A stretch of 11,111 nucleotides of DNA from an uncultured Collinsella sp. (GCA_900551605.1 URWS01000019.1:1-11111); one strand, 5' to 3'. Counted from the first letter of the stretch, positions 1 to 6,838 are shown. Numbers and translations: made by a program. Notes: generated by a model from the letters alone, not told the origin.

Positions 1-4
1 CTTA

Positions 5-38
5 GTCTCGTGGGCTCGGAGATGTGTATAAGAGACAG
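5..38 (+). other. Illumina Nextera read-2 adapter (sequencing artefact)
   Basis: The 34 bases match the known Nextera/Tn5 read-2 adapter. The last 19 bases (20-38) are the hyperactive Tn5 mosaic end AGATGTGTATAAGAGACAG. The four bases before it (1-4) are probably index or primer residue. This is library-preparation sequence left at a contig end, not a natural transposon. In the gapA frame it translates to V-Y-K-R-Q, a familiar artefact at protein N-termini predicted from adapter-contaminated assemblies. Genomic sequence therefore starts at about position 39. Confidence 0.97.
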
Positions 39-671
39 ATCGTGTACAACGTCAACCATGAGACGCTGACCGCTGAGGACAACATCATCTCTGCTGCTTC
101 CTGCACCACCAACTGCCTCGCCCCGATGGCCAAGGGTCTCAACGACTTCGCTCCCATCGTGTCCGGCATCATGACCACCATTCACGCCTGGACTGGCGAC
201 CAGATGCCGCTCGACGGCCCTCAGCGCAAGGGCAACAAGCGTCGTAGCCGCGCCTGCGCCGTCAACATCGTCCCCAACACCACCGGTGCTGCCAAGGCTA
301 TCGGCCTGGTTCTCCCCGAGCTCAACGGTAAGCTCATCGGTGCCGCCCAGCGCGTCCCGACGCCGACCGGCTCCATCACCAACCTCTACGCTGTCGTTGA
401 CAAGAAGGTCACCGTCGACGAGGTCAACGCTGCTATGAAGGCCTACGCTGCCACCATCTCCGAGACCTTCGGTTACAACGAGGACGACATCGTCTCCACC
501 GACATCATCGGCGAGACCCACGGCTCCATCTTCGACGCCACTCAGACCATGTGCTCTGACCTCGGCAACGGCCAGACCCTCGTTCAGGTCACCTCTTGGT
601 ACGACAACGAGAACTCCTACACCTCTCAGATGGTCCGCACCATCAAGTACTTCGAGAAGTTCGTTGCTTAA
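39..671 (+). CDS. gapA: Glyceraldehyde-3-phosphate dehydrogenase, type I (5'-truncated)
   Basis: This enzyme oxidatively phosphorylates glyceraldehyde-3-phosphate to 1,3-bisphosphoglycerate with NAD+ in the cytosol. About 210 C-terminal residues remain of a family length near 335-340. The N-terminal Rossmann half, roughly 125 residues, is cut off by the contig end, so no start codon exists here. The active-site block SCTTNC is visible, with the catalytic Cys codon at 102-104. The partner His lies in TIHAWTGDQ (codon 183-185). Further family blocks are [20 protein letters not shown] and [13 protein letters not shown]. Tyr is usual where this protein has Trp in HAW. The apparent GTG start at 24 lies in adapter sequence and is false. 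A strong terminator follows, and pgk lies downstream as in many glycolytic clusters. The identification is secure; cofactor preference cannot be judged without the N-terminus. Confidence 0.97.
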   Translation: MVYNVNHETLTAEDNIISAASCTTNCLAPMAKGLNDFAPIVSGIMTTIHAWTGDQMPLDGPQRKGNKRRSRACAVNIVPNTTGAAKAIGLVLPELNGKLIGAAQRVPTPTGSITNLYAVVDKKVTVDEVNAAMKAYAATISETFGYNEDDIVSTDIIGETHGSIFDATQTMCSDLGNGQTLVQVTSWYDNENSYTSQMVRTIKYFEKFVA

Positions 672-710
672 TTTAGCTTTTAGCGAATAGCTCGTTGAGC
701 GTCTAAAGAA

Positions 711-755
711 GGGCGCGGCCTTATAGGGCTTACACCCTAGGGTCGCGCCCTTTTT
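711..755 (+). terminator. Rho-independent terminator after gapA
   Basis: A 10-pair GC-rich stem (711-720 with 741-750, one G-T wobble) is followed by five T residues (751-755). A second small stem (724-728 with 735-739) sits at the top. This should end most gapA transcripts. Partial read-through could feed pgk, because no clear promoter is seen between this element and pgk. Confidence 0.9.
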
Positions 756-765
756 ATAGGAAATC

Positions 766-788
766 GTCTGCCGTAATGGGAGGCAGAC
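766..788 (+). promoter_or_regulatory. Stem-loop in the pgk leader
   Basis: GTCTGCC (766-772) pairs perfectly with GGCAGAC (782-788) across a 9-nt loop. It has no T-tract, so it is not a terminator. It sits 10 bases after the gapA terminator T-run and just upstream of the pgk ribosome site (GAAAGG, 795-800). It could be a 5' mRNA stabiliser or a processing site, but this is inference. An ATG at 776 lies inside the loop and is in frame with pgk, but it lacks a ribosome site. Confidence 0.5.
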
Positions 789-811
789 ACGTACGAAAGG
801 TAGAAGCAAAC

Positions 812-2002
812 ATGGCCTTTACCAAGAAGACCGTCCGCGACATCGATGTCGACGGCAAGCGCGTTCTCGTCCGCGTTGACTTTAACGTGCCTATCAAGGA
901 TGGCGTCGTTGGCGACACCACCCGTATCAAGGCTGCCCTGCCCACCATCAACTACCTCGTTGAGCACAACGCTCGCGTCATCCTCATGAGCCACCTCGGC
1001 CGTCCCGATGGCACCGGCTTCCAGCCTGAGCTCTCCCTTGAGCCTGTCGCCAAGAAGCTCGCCGAGCTCTCTGGTCTCGACGTTGCCTTTGTCGCCGACA
1101 CTTACGGCGAGAAGGCTGCCGAGGCTGTCGCTGCCGTCGAGCCGGGCAAGGTTCTCGTTCTCGAGAACGTCCGCTTCGATAAGCGTGAGAAGAAGAACGA
1201 TCCCGAGATCGCCAAGAAGCTCGCTTCCTATGGTGACGTCTTCGTTCTCGATGCATTCGGCACCGCTCACCGCGCCCAGGGTTCCGTCGTGGGCCCCGCC
1301 GCTTACCTGCCTGCCGTTGCCGGCTTCCTGCTCGAGAAGGAGGTCGACACGCTGACCGGAATCTTCGCCGAGCCCGAGCGCCCCTTCGTCGCTATCGTCG
1401 GCGGTTCCAAGGTTTCCTCCAAGATCGGCGTTCTCGATCACCTCATCGACTCCGCTGACACCCTGATCATCGGTGGCGGTATGGCCTACACCTTCTTTCT
1501 GGCTCAGGGTCTGTCCGTTGGTCAGTCCCTCAAGGAAGAGGACTGGGTCGAGCGCGCCGGCGAGATGCTCAAGAAGGCCGAGGAGAAGGGCGTCAAGATC
1601 CTGCTCCCCATCGACAACCGCGTTGCCGATCACTTTGGCGAGGACGCTGTTCCCGAGGTTGTCGCTTCCGACGCTATCCCCGACGATCGTGAGGGCATGG
1701 ACATCGGCCCCAAGACCGAGGAGCTTTACGCCGAGGCCGTCAAGGGCGCCAAGACCGTGTTCTGGAACGGCCCCATGGGCGTCTTCGAGTTCGACAACTT
1801 CGCTCACGGTACCCAGGCTATCGCCGAGGCTGTCGCCGAGGCCGACTGCACCTCGATCATCGGCGGTGGCGACTCTGTCGCAGCTGTCAACAAGTTCAAC
1901 CTGGCCGACAAGATGAGCTGGATCTCCACCGGTGGTGGCGCTTCCATGGAGCTCGTCGAGGGTAAGGCCCTGCCCGGAGTGGAGGCGCTTCTCGATGCCT
2001 AA
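812..2002 (+). CDS. pgk: Phosphoglycerate kinase
   Basis: This cytosolic enzyme transfers phosphate from 1,3-bisphosphoglycerate to ADP, the first ATP-yielding step of lower glycolysis. The protein of 396 aa matches the usual bacterial length. Visible blocks in order are RVDFNVP (residues 21-27), SHLGRP, LENVRF, DAFGTAHRAQGSVVG, GGSKVSSKIGVL, the nucleotide-site stretch WNGPMGVFE, GGGDSVAAV, and the C-terminal STGGGASMELVEG. The start at 812 is chosen because MAFTKKTVRD fits family N-termini and GAAAGG lies about 11 nt upstream. An in-frame ATG at 776 would add 12 residues from inside a leader hairpin and is rejected. The stop overlaps the tpiA start by 8 nt. The strong preference for C-ending codons fits high expression. 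Confidence 0.98.
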   Translation: MAFTKKTVRDIDVDGKRVLVRVDFNVPIKDGVVGDTTRIKAALPTINYLVEHNARVILMSHLGRPDGTGFQPELSLEPVAKKLAELSGLDVAFVADTYGEKAAEAVAAVEPGKVLVLENVRFDKREKKNDPEIAKKLASYGDVFVLDAFGTAHRAQGSVVGPAAYLPAVAGFLLEKEVDTLTGIFAEPERPFVAIVGGSKVSSKIGVLDHLIDSADTLIIGGGMAYTFFLAQGLSVGQSLKEEDWVERAGEMLKKAEEKGVKILLPIDNRVADHFGEDAVPEVVASDAIPDDREGMDIGPKTEELYAEAVKGAKTVFWNGPMGVFEFDNFAHGTQAIAEAVAEADCTSIIGGGDSVAAVNKFNLADKMSWISTGGGASMELVEGKALPGVEALLDA

Positions 2003-2762
2003 TCGCACCCTTCTTATCGCTGGTAACTGGAAGATGAACAACGACGTCGCCGAGGCCGCCAAGCTCGCCGACGAGCTGGCTCAGGCTCTGCCCGAGGTTC
2101 CGGCTGGCGTCGAGGTGCTCGTCTGCCCTCCGACCATCGACATCACCACGGTTCATGACCGCATTCAGGCTGCCCCCATCGCCCTCGGTGCACAGAACGT
2201 GTACTGGGAGGCCAAGGGTGCCTTCACCGGTGAGTCCTCTTGCGACATGCTCAAGTCTGCTGGCTGCACCTACTGCATCATCGGTCACTCCGAGCGTCGT
2301 GATTACTTCCACGAGACCGACGAGGATCAGAACAAGAAGGCCAAGGCCCTCGTTGCCGCCGGTCTTGTTCCCGTCTTCTGCTGCGGCGAGTCCCTTGAGG
2401 TCCGCGAGGCCGGCACCTATGTCGAGCACGTCGTGAACCAGGTCAAGGCTGGCCTTGCTGGTCTTGAGATCACCTGCCCCAAGCAGGTCGTCGTCGCCTA
2501 CGAGCCCATCTGGGCCATCGGCACCGGCAAGACCGCTACCGCCGAGGACGCTCAGGAGGTCTGCGGCGCTATCCGTGAGACCCTCAAGGAGATGTTCGGC
2601 GAGGAGCTCGCTAACGGCATCCGCGTCCTGTACGGTGGTTCCGCTAAGCCCGGCAACATCGCCGAGCTCGTCGCCAAGCCCGACGTTGACGGCGCCCTTG
2701 TGGGCGGCGCTTCGCTCAAGGCTGCCGACTTCGCCTCTATGGTCGTCAAGGCAGGCGAGTAG
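1995..2762 (+). CDS. tpiA: Triosephosphate isomerase
   Basis: This enzyme interconverts dihydroxyacetone phosphate and glyceraldehyde-3-phosphate, usually as a cytosolic homodimeric TIM barrel. The 255 aa are normal for the family. The catalytic residues are visible: Lys13 in AGNWKMN, His98 in IIGHSERR and Glu170 in AYEPIWAIGTGKTAT. The last motif also includes the flexible lid loop. The phosphate-binding blocks YGGSAKP and DGALVGGASL are near the C-terminus. The start at 1995 overlaps the pgk stop (ATGCCTAA) and is preceded at a good distance by GGAGTGGAGG (1976-1985) inside pgk. This suggests translational coupling. A longer reading from an ATG at 1932 would overlap pgk by 71 nt and add 21 non-family residues, so it was rejected. 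Confidence 0.98.
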   Translation: MPNRTLLIAGNWKMNNDVAEAAKLADELAQALPEVPAGVEVLVCPPTIDITTVHDRIQAAPIALGAQNVYWEAKGAFTGESSCDMLKSAGCTYCIIGHSERRDYFHETDEDQNKKAKALVAAGLVPVFCCGESLEVREAGTYVEHVVNQVKAGLAGLEITCPKQVVVAYEPIWAIGTGKTATAEDAQEVCGAIRETLKEMFGEELANGIRVLYGGSAKPGNIAELVAKPDVDGALVGGASLKAADFASMVVKAGE

Positions 2763-2767
2763 GACAT

Positions 2768-4321
2768 ATGGCACAGCGTCATCTTCCTGCACTCCTGATT
2801 ATCATGGACGGCTGCGGCCTGGCTCCGGCCGATGGCGAGAACGCCGTCGCTGCTGCCAAGACGCCCTTCCTTGACAGCCTGTATGAGAAGTACCCCCACA
2901 CCACGCTCGGCGCTTCGGGCGAGGACGTGGGTCTTCCCGATGGCCAGATGGGTAACTCCGAGGTGGGCCACCTCAACATCGGTGCCGGCCGCATCGTGTT
3001 CCAGGAGCTTTCGCGCATCAACAATGCCATCAAGGATGGCTCCATCGCCAAGAACGAGGTTTTCGTCAAGGCTATGGACGACGTCAAGGCCGAGGGCAAG
3101 ACTCTCCACCTCATGGGCCTTATGAGCCCTGGCGGTGTTCATTCTCACATGAACCACGTCGAGGCTCTGGTCAAGATGGCTGCCGAGCATGGTGTCAAGA
3201 CCGTTCGCATCCACGCCTTCATGGATGGCCGCGACGTTGACCCGCAGTCCGGTGCCGGTTACATGAGTGAGTTCTGCGCCTTCCTGGCTAAGATCTCCGA
3301 GGAGACTGGTTGCGACGCTCGCGTTGCCACCGTCTCGGGCCGTTATTGGGCCATGGACCGCGATAATCGTTGGGAGCGCATCCAGCGCGCCTACGACGTC
3401 ATGGTCAACGCGTCCGATGCCGATACCGACCCCGTTGCCGGTATCAAGGCCTACTATGAGAAGGATCCGCGCGGCGACGAGTTCGTCGAGCCCTTCGCTG
3501 CCCACAACGAGGGCATCCACGAGGGCGACGCGGCCATCTTCTTCAACTTCCGTCCCGACCGTGCTCGTCAGATGACCCGCGTGTTCACGGACAAGGAGTT
3601 CGACGGCTTTGAGCGCGAGCAGATCAAGCTTTCGCACTTTGTGACGATGACCGAGTACGACCCGACGTTTGACGTCGAGGTCGCCTTCCCCAAGACGTTC
3701 CCCGAGAACGTCCTGGCCGACGTTATCGCCGCCAATGGCCTGAAGCAGCTGCACACCGCCGAGACCGAGAAGTACGCCCACGTGACGTTCTTCCTCAACG
3801 GCGGCATCGAGGAGCCCAAGGAGGGCGAGGAGCGCGTACTCGTCGCTTCCCCCAAGGTCGCTACATACGATCTGCAGCCCGAGATGAGCGCTCCCGAGGT
3901 TACCGAGAAGCTTGTCGCCGCCATCAACGAGGATCGCGCTGATTTCTACATCGTGAACTTCGCGAACTGCGACATGGTTGGTCACACCGGTGTCTTCGAC
4001 GCCGCCGTTAAGGCCGTCGAGGCTGTTGACGATGCCCTATCCAAGGTTGTCCCGGCGATTCTCGCCAAGGGCGGCTTTGCGCTGATCACCGCCGACCACG
4101 GCAACGCCGATCACATGTTTGACGTTGCTTCCGACGGTTCCAAGCATCCGTTTACGGCTCACACCACCAACCGCGTGCCGTTCATCATCGTTGATGAGAA
4201 GGCACAGCTCACCGGTATCGAGGACGGTCGTCTTTCCGATATCGCCCCGACTATGCTCACCATGGCTGGCCTGGAGCCTTCCGCCGAGATGACGGGCCGC
4301 GTGCTCGCCACCGAGGCGTAA
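2768..4321 (+). CDS. gpmI: 2,3-bisphosphoglycerate-independent phosphoglycerate mutase
   Basis: This two-metal cytosolic enzyme of the alkaline-phosphatase superfamily converts 3-phosphoglycerate to 2-phosphoglycerate. The length of 517 aa matches the family (about 510). Asp14 in IIMDG and the catalytic Ser64 in GQMGNSEVGH are seen. Further blocks are HAFMDGRDVDP, GRYWAMDRD, NFRPDRARQMTR, ANCDMVGHTG and the metal-binding TADHGNADHM. It begins 5 nt after tpiA. Its ribosome site is not strong (purine-rich sequence around 2748-2759 within the tpiA end), so coupling to tpiA translation is likely. It ends in tandem stops, TAA then TAG. It is the last gene of the pgk-tpiA-gpmI run. No enolase gene follows, unlike in several Firmicutes clusters. 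Confidence 0.98.
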   Translation: MAQRHLPALLIIMDGCGLAPADGENAVAAAKTPFLDSLYEKYPHTTLGASGEDVGLPDGQMGNSEVGHLNIGAGRIVFQELSRINNAIKDGSIAKNEVFVKAMDDVKAEGKTLHLMGLMSPGGVHSHMNHVEALVKMAAEHGVKTVRIHAFMDGRDVDPQSGAGYMSEFCAFLAKISEETGCDARVATVSGRYWAMDRDNRWERIQRAYDVMVNASDADTDPVAGIKAYYEKDPRGDEFVEPFAAHNEGIHEGDAAIFFNFRPDRARQMTRVFTDKEFDGFEREQIKLSHFVTMTEYDPTFDVEVAFPKTFPENVLADVIAANGLKQLHTAETEKYAHVTFFLNGGIEEPKEGEERVLVASPKVATYDLQPEMSAPEVTEKLVAAINEDRADFYIVNFANCDMVGHTGVFDAAVKAVEAVDDALSKVVPAILAKGGFALITADHGNADHMFDVASDGSKHPFTAHTTNRVPFIIVDEKAQLTGIEDGRLSDIAPTMLTMAGLEPSAEMTGRVLATEA

Positions 4322-4329
4322 TAGAAAAC

Positions 4330-4387
4330 AAATACCGTTTTCTAGCAAGGGGGTTGTCCACAATCGGACAACCCCCTTTTGGTATTT
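4330..4387 (+). terminator. Nested hairpin terminator after gpmI
   Basis: The core is an 11-pair perfect stem (4349-4359 with 4366-4376) with a 6-nt loop, extended by two A-T pairs into the T-run 4377-4380. Outside it, AAATACC (4330-4336) is perfectly complementary to GGTATTT (4381-4387), giving a second closing stem around the terminator. The core alone is a convincing rho-independent terminator separating the glycolytic operon from secG. The A-run 5' of the core may also give some function on the reverse strand. Confidence 0.92.
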
Positions 4388-4439
4388 CTGCCATTTCTAC
4401 CCCGTCCCCGAGCGGCAGGTAGGGGAGAGCGGGGGATTG

Positions 4440-4448
4440 TGGTACAGT
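4440..4448 (+). promoter_or_regulatory. Candidate extended -10 promoter element for secG
   Basis: TGG-TACAGT has the extended -10 layout (TGn followed by a TAnnnT hexamer). It lies 37 bases before the secG ATG, after the gpmI terminator. No good -35 hexamer is visible at normal spacing. The call rests on position and the hexamer only. Confidence 0.3.
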
Positions 4449-4484
4449 ACTGGAGTTTGAATTGTTCTATTAAGGAGCTTATCT

Positions 4485-4739
4485 ATGGGTCCGTTCCAGA
4501 TTCTTCTGTTTGTCGTTTGGGCTATCTCTGCCGTGGCGCTGACGATTCTCGTCCTGATGCATTCCGGTAAGGGCACCGGCGTTTCGGATATGATTGCTAG
4601 CTCGCTGTATAACTCCAGCTCTGCCACAGGCGTTATGGAGCAGAACCTTGACCGCCTGACCGTTATCATGGCTGTCGTATTTGCCGTGTGCGTCGTGCTG
4701 TGCATGTTCTTCTTCCCGCAGGGTATCGTCGGCTACTAA
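4485..4739 (+). CDS. secG: Preprotein translocase subunit SecG
   Basis: SecG is a small membrane protein that associates with SecY and SecE and assists SecA-driven export across the cytoplasmic membrane. The 84-aa product has two hydrophobic segments (about residues 5-25 and 57-77) joined by a polar loop rich in Gly and Ser. That loop contains the family-like stretch HSGKGTGVSDMI, and NLDRLT leads into the second helix. A strong ribosome site AAGGAG (4472-4477) stands 7 nt before the ATG. It has its own terminator and probably its own promoter. Its position beside triose-phosphate glycolytic genes is conserved in many Gram-positive bacteria, which supports the name. Sequence conservation in SecG is low, so the call rests on topology, length, loop pattern and context together. 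Confidence 0.93.
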   Translation: MGPFQILLFVVWAISAVALTILVLMHSGKGTGVSDMIASSLYNSSSATGVMEQNLDRLTVIMAVVFAVCVVLCMFFFPQGIVGY

Positions 4740-4763
4740 GCATCGGCGCTTATACGTTTGCAA

Positions 4764-4795
4764 AGGGTCTCGCATGTGCGGGGCCCTATTTGTTT
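4764..4795 (+). terminator. Rho-independent terminator after secG
   Basis: A 10-pair stem (4764-4773 with 4778-4787, including two G-U pairs) has a 4-nt loop ATGT and is followed by the T-rich tail ATTTGTTT (4788-4795). It lies 25 bases after the secG stop and separates secG from the peptide transporter operon. Confidence 0.82.
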
Positions 4796-5032
4796 ACATA
4801 TTTGTAACAGAGTCAAAATATCCCCACATACTTCGCCCAACTAAAGAAATTCTCGACCGTTAACCGGAATTAGCGCCAAATCGTGCATAAAATGCGCTAA
4901 TGTATTACAAAACGTTGGCCTGTTGTGCATAACCAGCCATAGCGGCGGGCGGCGTTTTGATGGTTCGGATCGGATTGTCTCGACATATGTCCGACTGAAC
5001 ATTTCTTTGTCCTATCTCTTAAGGAGGATGGC
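4796..5032 (+). promoter_or_regulatory. Structured upstream region of oppA
   Basis: This non-coding stretch is more AT-rich than the genes around it and presumably holds the oppA promoter and any operators. I see TTAC-N6-GTAA (4794-4807), an 8-bp inverted repeat ATTAGCGC/GCGCTAAT (4869-4876 and 4894-4901), TGTATTACA (4901-4909), two direct copies of GTGCATAA (4883-4890 and 4925-4932, 42 bp apart), and a 10-bp palindrome GACATATGTC (4982-4991). TAAAAT at 4888-4893 resembles a -10 hexamer but has no good -35 partner, so no promoter is assigned. A strong ribosome site AAGGAGG (5021-5027) precedes oppA. The regulator is unknown. No T-box, riboswitch or tRNA is recognised. Confidence 0.5.
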
Positions 5033-6709
5033 ATGGCTGATTCTATGTTCCACCAGCCCGTTATGGGTCGTCGCGCCTTTGTTGGCGGCACCCTCGCTGC
5101 GAGCTCCATGGCTTTTCTTGCCGCATGCGGCAAGAAGGGCGGCGACACTTCCGGTTCTGAGTCCGGTTCGACGCTGAACTTCTACATCAACAACCCGGTC
5201 TGCATCGACCCCTACAATGTCCAGGAGGACCAGGGCACTCAGGTCGAGTACCAGCTCTTTGACGCTCTGACCTCTTATGACGCCGAGAAGGGCGAGATCG
5301 TTCCGCTGGCTTGCGAGTCCTTTGAGGCCAACGACGACGCCACCGAGTTCACCTTCAAGATCAAGAAGGCCAAGTTCCACAACGGTGACGACGTTACCTC
5401 CAAGTCCTTCAAGCTCGGTTGGGAGCGTCTGGTCAACACCAAGTCGGCTATCGCTACCGAGTACGGCCCTTCCGAGGTCTCTTATCACCTTTCCATGGTC
5501 GAGGGCTATGACGACCTGCTTGCCGGTAACGCTACCGAGCTCAGCGGTGTTACTTGCCCCGACGATGAGACCCTCGTCGTCAAGCTGACTTCCGCTTACG
5601 CCGACTTCCCCTTCGTCGCCTCTCACCCGGCTCTGTCCCCGGTTCCCGAGTGCGCCGAGTCCGATGTCAAGAGCTTCTACCTTGCCCCGATCGGTAACGG
5701 CCCGTTCATGATGGACGGCAAGTGGGAGGATGGTCAGGAGATCAACCTCAAGAAGTTCGACGATTACTATGGCGACAAGGCCAAGATCGATGGCATCCAC
5801 TTCCAGGTCATCAAGGACATGGAGACCGCCTACAAGGAGTTCCAGGCCGGTAACCTTGACATCTGTGACGTTCCCGTTGCTCAGATCGACGCCGCCAAGA
5901 AGGATCGCGGCGTGTCCAAGGACGGCTACACCATGGGTGACGGTGAGCGCATGCTGCTCGGCGCCGAGCCTTCCACCTACTACCTGACCTGCAACAACAC
6001 GGCCGAGCCGTTCAACAACGCCGACCTGCGCAGGGGTATCTCCCTGGCCATCAACCGTGAGGCCATCTGCAAGACCATCTTCAAGGGTACCCGTACCCCC
6101 GCCGACGGCATTGTTCCTCCGGGCATCGATGGCTACAAGGAGGGCGCATGGGAGTTCTGCGCCTACGACGTCGACAAGGCTAACGAGTACCTCGACAAGG
6201 TTGCTCCCGCTGGCGCTAACGGCGACCGTGGCATCAGCGTGACCCTTTCCTACAACCAGGACGGTGGTCACAAGGAGATCATGGAGTCCATCATCGGCGA
6301 CCTCGCCAAGGTTGGCGTTACCGCTGTCTCTGATACCCCCGAGTGGTCTGCCCTGCTCGAGCAGTATCAGAACTTCGACTATCAGTTCGGTCGTCTGGGC
6401 TGGATTGCCGACTACCCGATCATGGACAACTTCCTGTATCCGCTGTTCCACTCCGACTCCCTCGGTGGCGACAACCGTTCCGGTTACAACAACCCCGAGT
6501 TCGACGCTAAGGTCGACGAGGCTCGCACTACGGTTGACGACAAAGAGCGCGTTGCTAAGATGCAGGAGGCCGACGCAATGGTCGCTGCCGACTGCCCGGT
6601 CATCCCGGTGATGTTCTACACGCACACCATCGCCGGCTCTGATCGCATCAAGCACCTCTATGTCGATCCGCAGAAGCATGCCGAGCTGGGTACCGCTGAG
6701 CTCGCCTAA
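5033..6709 (+). CDS. oppA: Oligopeptide/dipeptide ABC transporter substrate-binding lipoprotein (SBP family 5)
   Basis: This is the extracytoplasmic receptor that captures peptides and delivers them to the permease. The 558 aa are typical for family 5. The N-terminus has twin arginines (Arg13-Arg14 in MGRRAFVGG), a hydrophobic stretch, and a lipobox Leu29-Ala-Ala-Cys32, so Cys32 should be lipidated after cleavage. A Gly/Ser-rich linker (about 37-46) follows. Family 5 blocks include PFNNADLRRGISLAINREAI, GWIADYP near the C-terminal third, and YNNPEFDAKVDEA. The ATG at 5033 is chosen for its strong AAGGAGG. Met11 would also keep the signal but lacks such a site. It heads the oppABCDF order, and two stem-loops after its stop probably raise its level over the membrane subunits. 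Nickel, haem or other ligands are possible in this family; peptide is the default guess. Confidence 0.93.
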   Translation: MADSMFHQPVMGRRAFVGGTLAASSMAFLAACGKKGGDTSGSESGSTLNFYINNPVCIDPYNVQEDQGTQVEYQLFDALTSYDAEKGEIVPLACESFEANDDATEFTFKIKKAKFHNGDDVTSKSFKLGWERLVNTKSAIATEYGPSEVSYHLSMVEGYDDLLAGNATELSGVTCPDDETLVVKLTSAYADFPFVASHPALSPVPECAESDVKSFYLAPIGNGPFMMDGKWEDGQEINLKKFDDYYGDKAKIDGIHFQVIKDMETAYKEFQAGNLDICDVPVAQIDAAKKDRGVSKDGYTMGDGERMLLGAEPSTYYLTCNNTAEPFNNADLRRGISLAINREAICKTIFKGTRTPADGIVPPGIDGYKEGAWEFCAYDVDKANEYLDKVAPAGANGDRGISVTLSYNQDGGHKEIMESIIGDLAKVGVTAVSDTPEWSALLEQYQNFDYQFGRLGWIADYPIMDNFLYPLFHSDSLGGDNRSGYNNPEFDAKVDEARTTVDDKERVAKMQEADAMVAADCPVIPVMFYTHTIAGSDRIKHLYVDPQKHAELGTAELA

Positions 6710-6720
6710 GAGTTTGCAGC

Positions 6721-6758
6721 TTCCGTGAGGGTCAAGTATTTACGTAGACCTCATGGGA
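6721..6758 (+). promoter_or_regulatory. Stem-loop just after oppA
   Basis: CCGTGAGG-TC (6723-6733, one bulged G) pairs with GACCTCATGG (6747-6756), extended by a U-G and a U-A pair, around a 13-nt loop. It begins 12 bases after the oppA stop and has no T-tract. A 3' mRNA-protecting structure for oppA is a reasonable inference. Confidence 0.5.
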
Positions 6759-6784
6759 AACATACAGTTCTCCCTAACCTGGGG

Positions 6785-6790
6785 TAAACT
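6785..6790 (+). promoter_or_regulatory. Candidate -10 element upstream of oppB
   Basis: TAAACT in the context GGGGTAAACTGG resembles the -10 candidate before secG (GGTACAGT). It lies between the two stem-loops of this intergenic region. No convincing -35 hexamer is visible, so an internal promoter for oppBCDF is only a possibility. Confidence 0.2.
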
Positions 6791-6805
6791 GGCTGATGGT
6801 AATTT

Positions 6806-6838
6806 TGGGATGCCGGTCTGGCGATCGGCATCCCATTT
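6806..6838 (+). terminator. Intergenic hairpin between oppA and oppB, likely partial terminator
   Basis: A long stem (6806-6818 with 6823-6835, core GGGATGCCG/CGGCATCCC, inner pairs including one wobble) has a tetraloop and is followed only by a short ATTTAG. The weak T-tract suggests incomplete termination, so some transcription would continue into oppBCDF. Hairpins in this position are common where a binding protein must outnumber its permease. An RNase-protecting role is an alternative. Confidence 0.65.

Noticed and set aside
24..38. GTG start giving a 215-aa GapA
   Set aside because: The start and first five codons are Nextera adapter. The true gene begins upstream of the sequence.
20..38. 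Tn5-like mosaic end as a natural transposon
   Set aside because: It sits inside the full commercial adapter at the sequence edge, so it is a library artefact.
776..811. Longer pgk start adding 12 residues
   Set aside because: The ATG lies in the loop of a leader hairpin with no ribosome site, and the added residues do not fit the family. ATG 812 has both.
1932..1994. Longer tpiA start
   Set aside because: It overlaps pgk by 71 nt and adds residues foreign to triosephosphate isomerase. ATG 1995 has a good ribosome site and the canonical N-terminus.
737..2062. 441-aa reverse-strand ORF opposite pgk
   Set aside because: It is a shadow of codon bias: sense codons ending in C/G avoid reverse stops. 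It has low complexity, no recognisable domain and no ribosome site.
2552..3985. 477-aa reverse-strand ORF opposite tpiA and gpmI
   Set aside because: It has the same antisense artefact pattern and covers well-supported genes.
4397..4434. GC-rich complementary runs (CTACCCC, TCCCCG with GGTAGGGG, CGGGG) before secG
   Set aside because: Several short, mutually exclusive pairings exist and none is strong. I could not support a riboswitch or second terminator.
5012..6679. 555-aa reverse-strand ORF opposite oppA
   Set aside because: It is nearly as long as oppA, but its Gly/Val/Leu/Asp-rich product has no motif and mirrors oppA codon bias.
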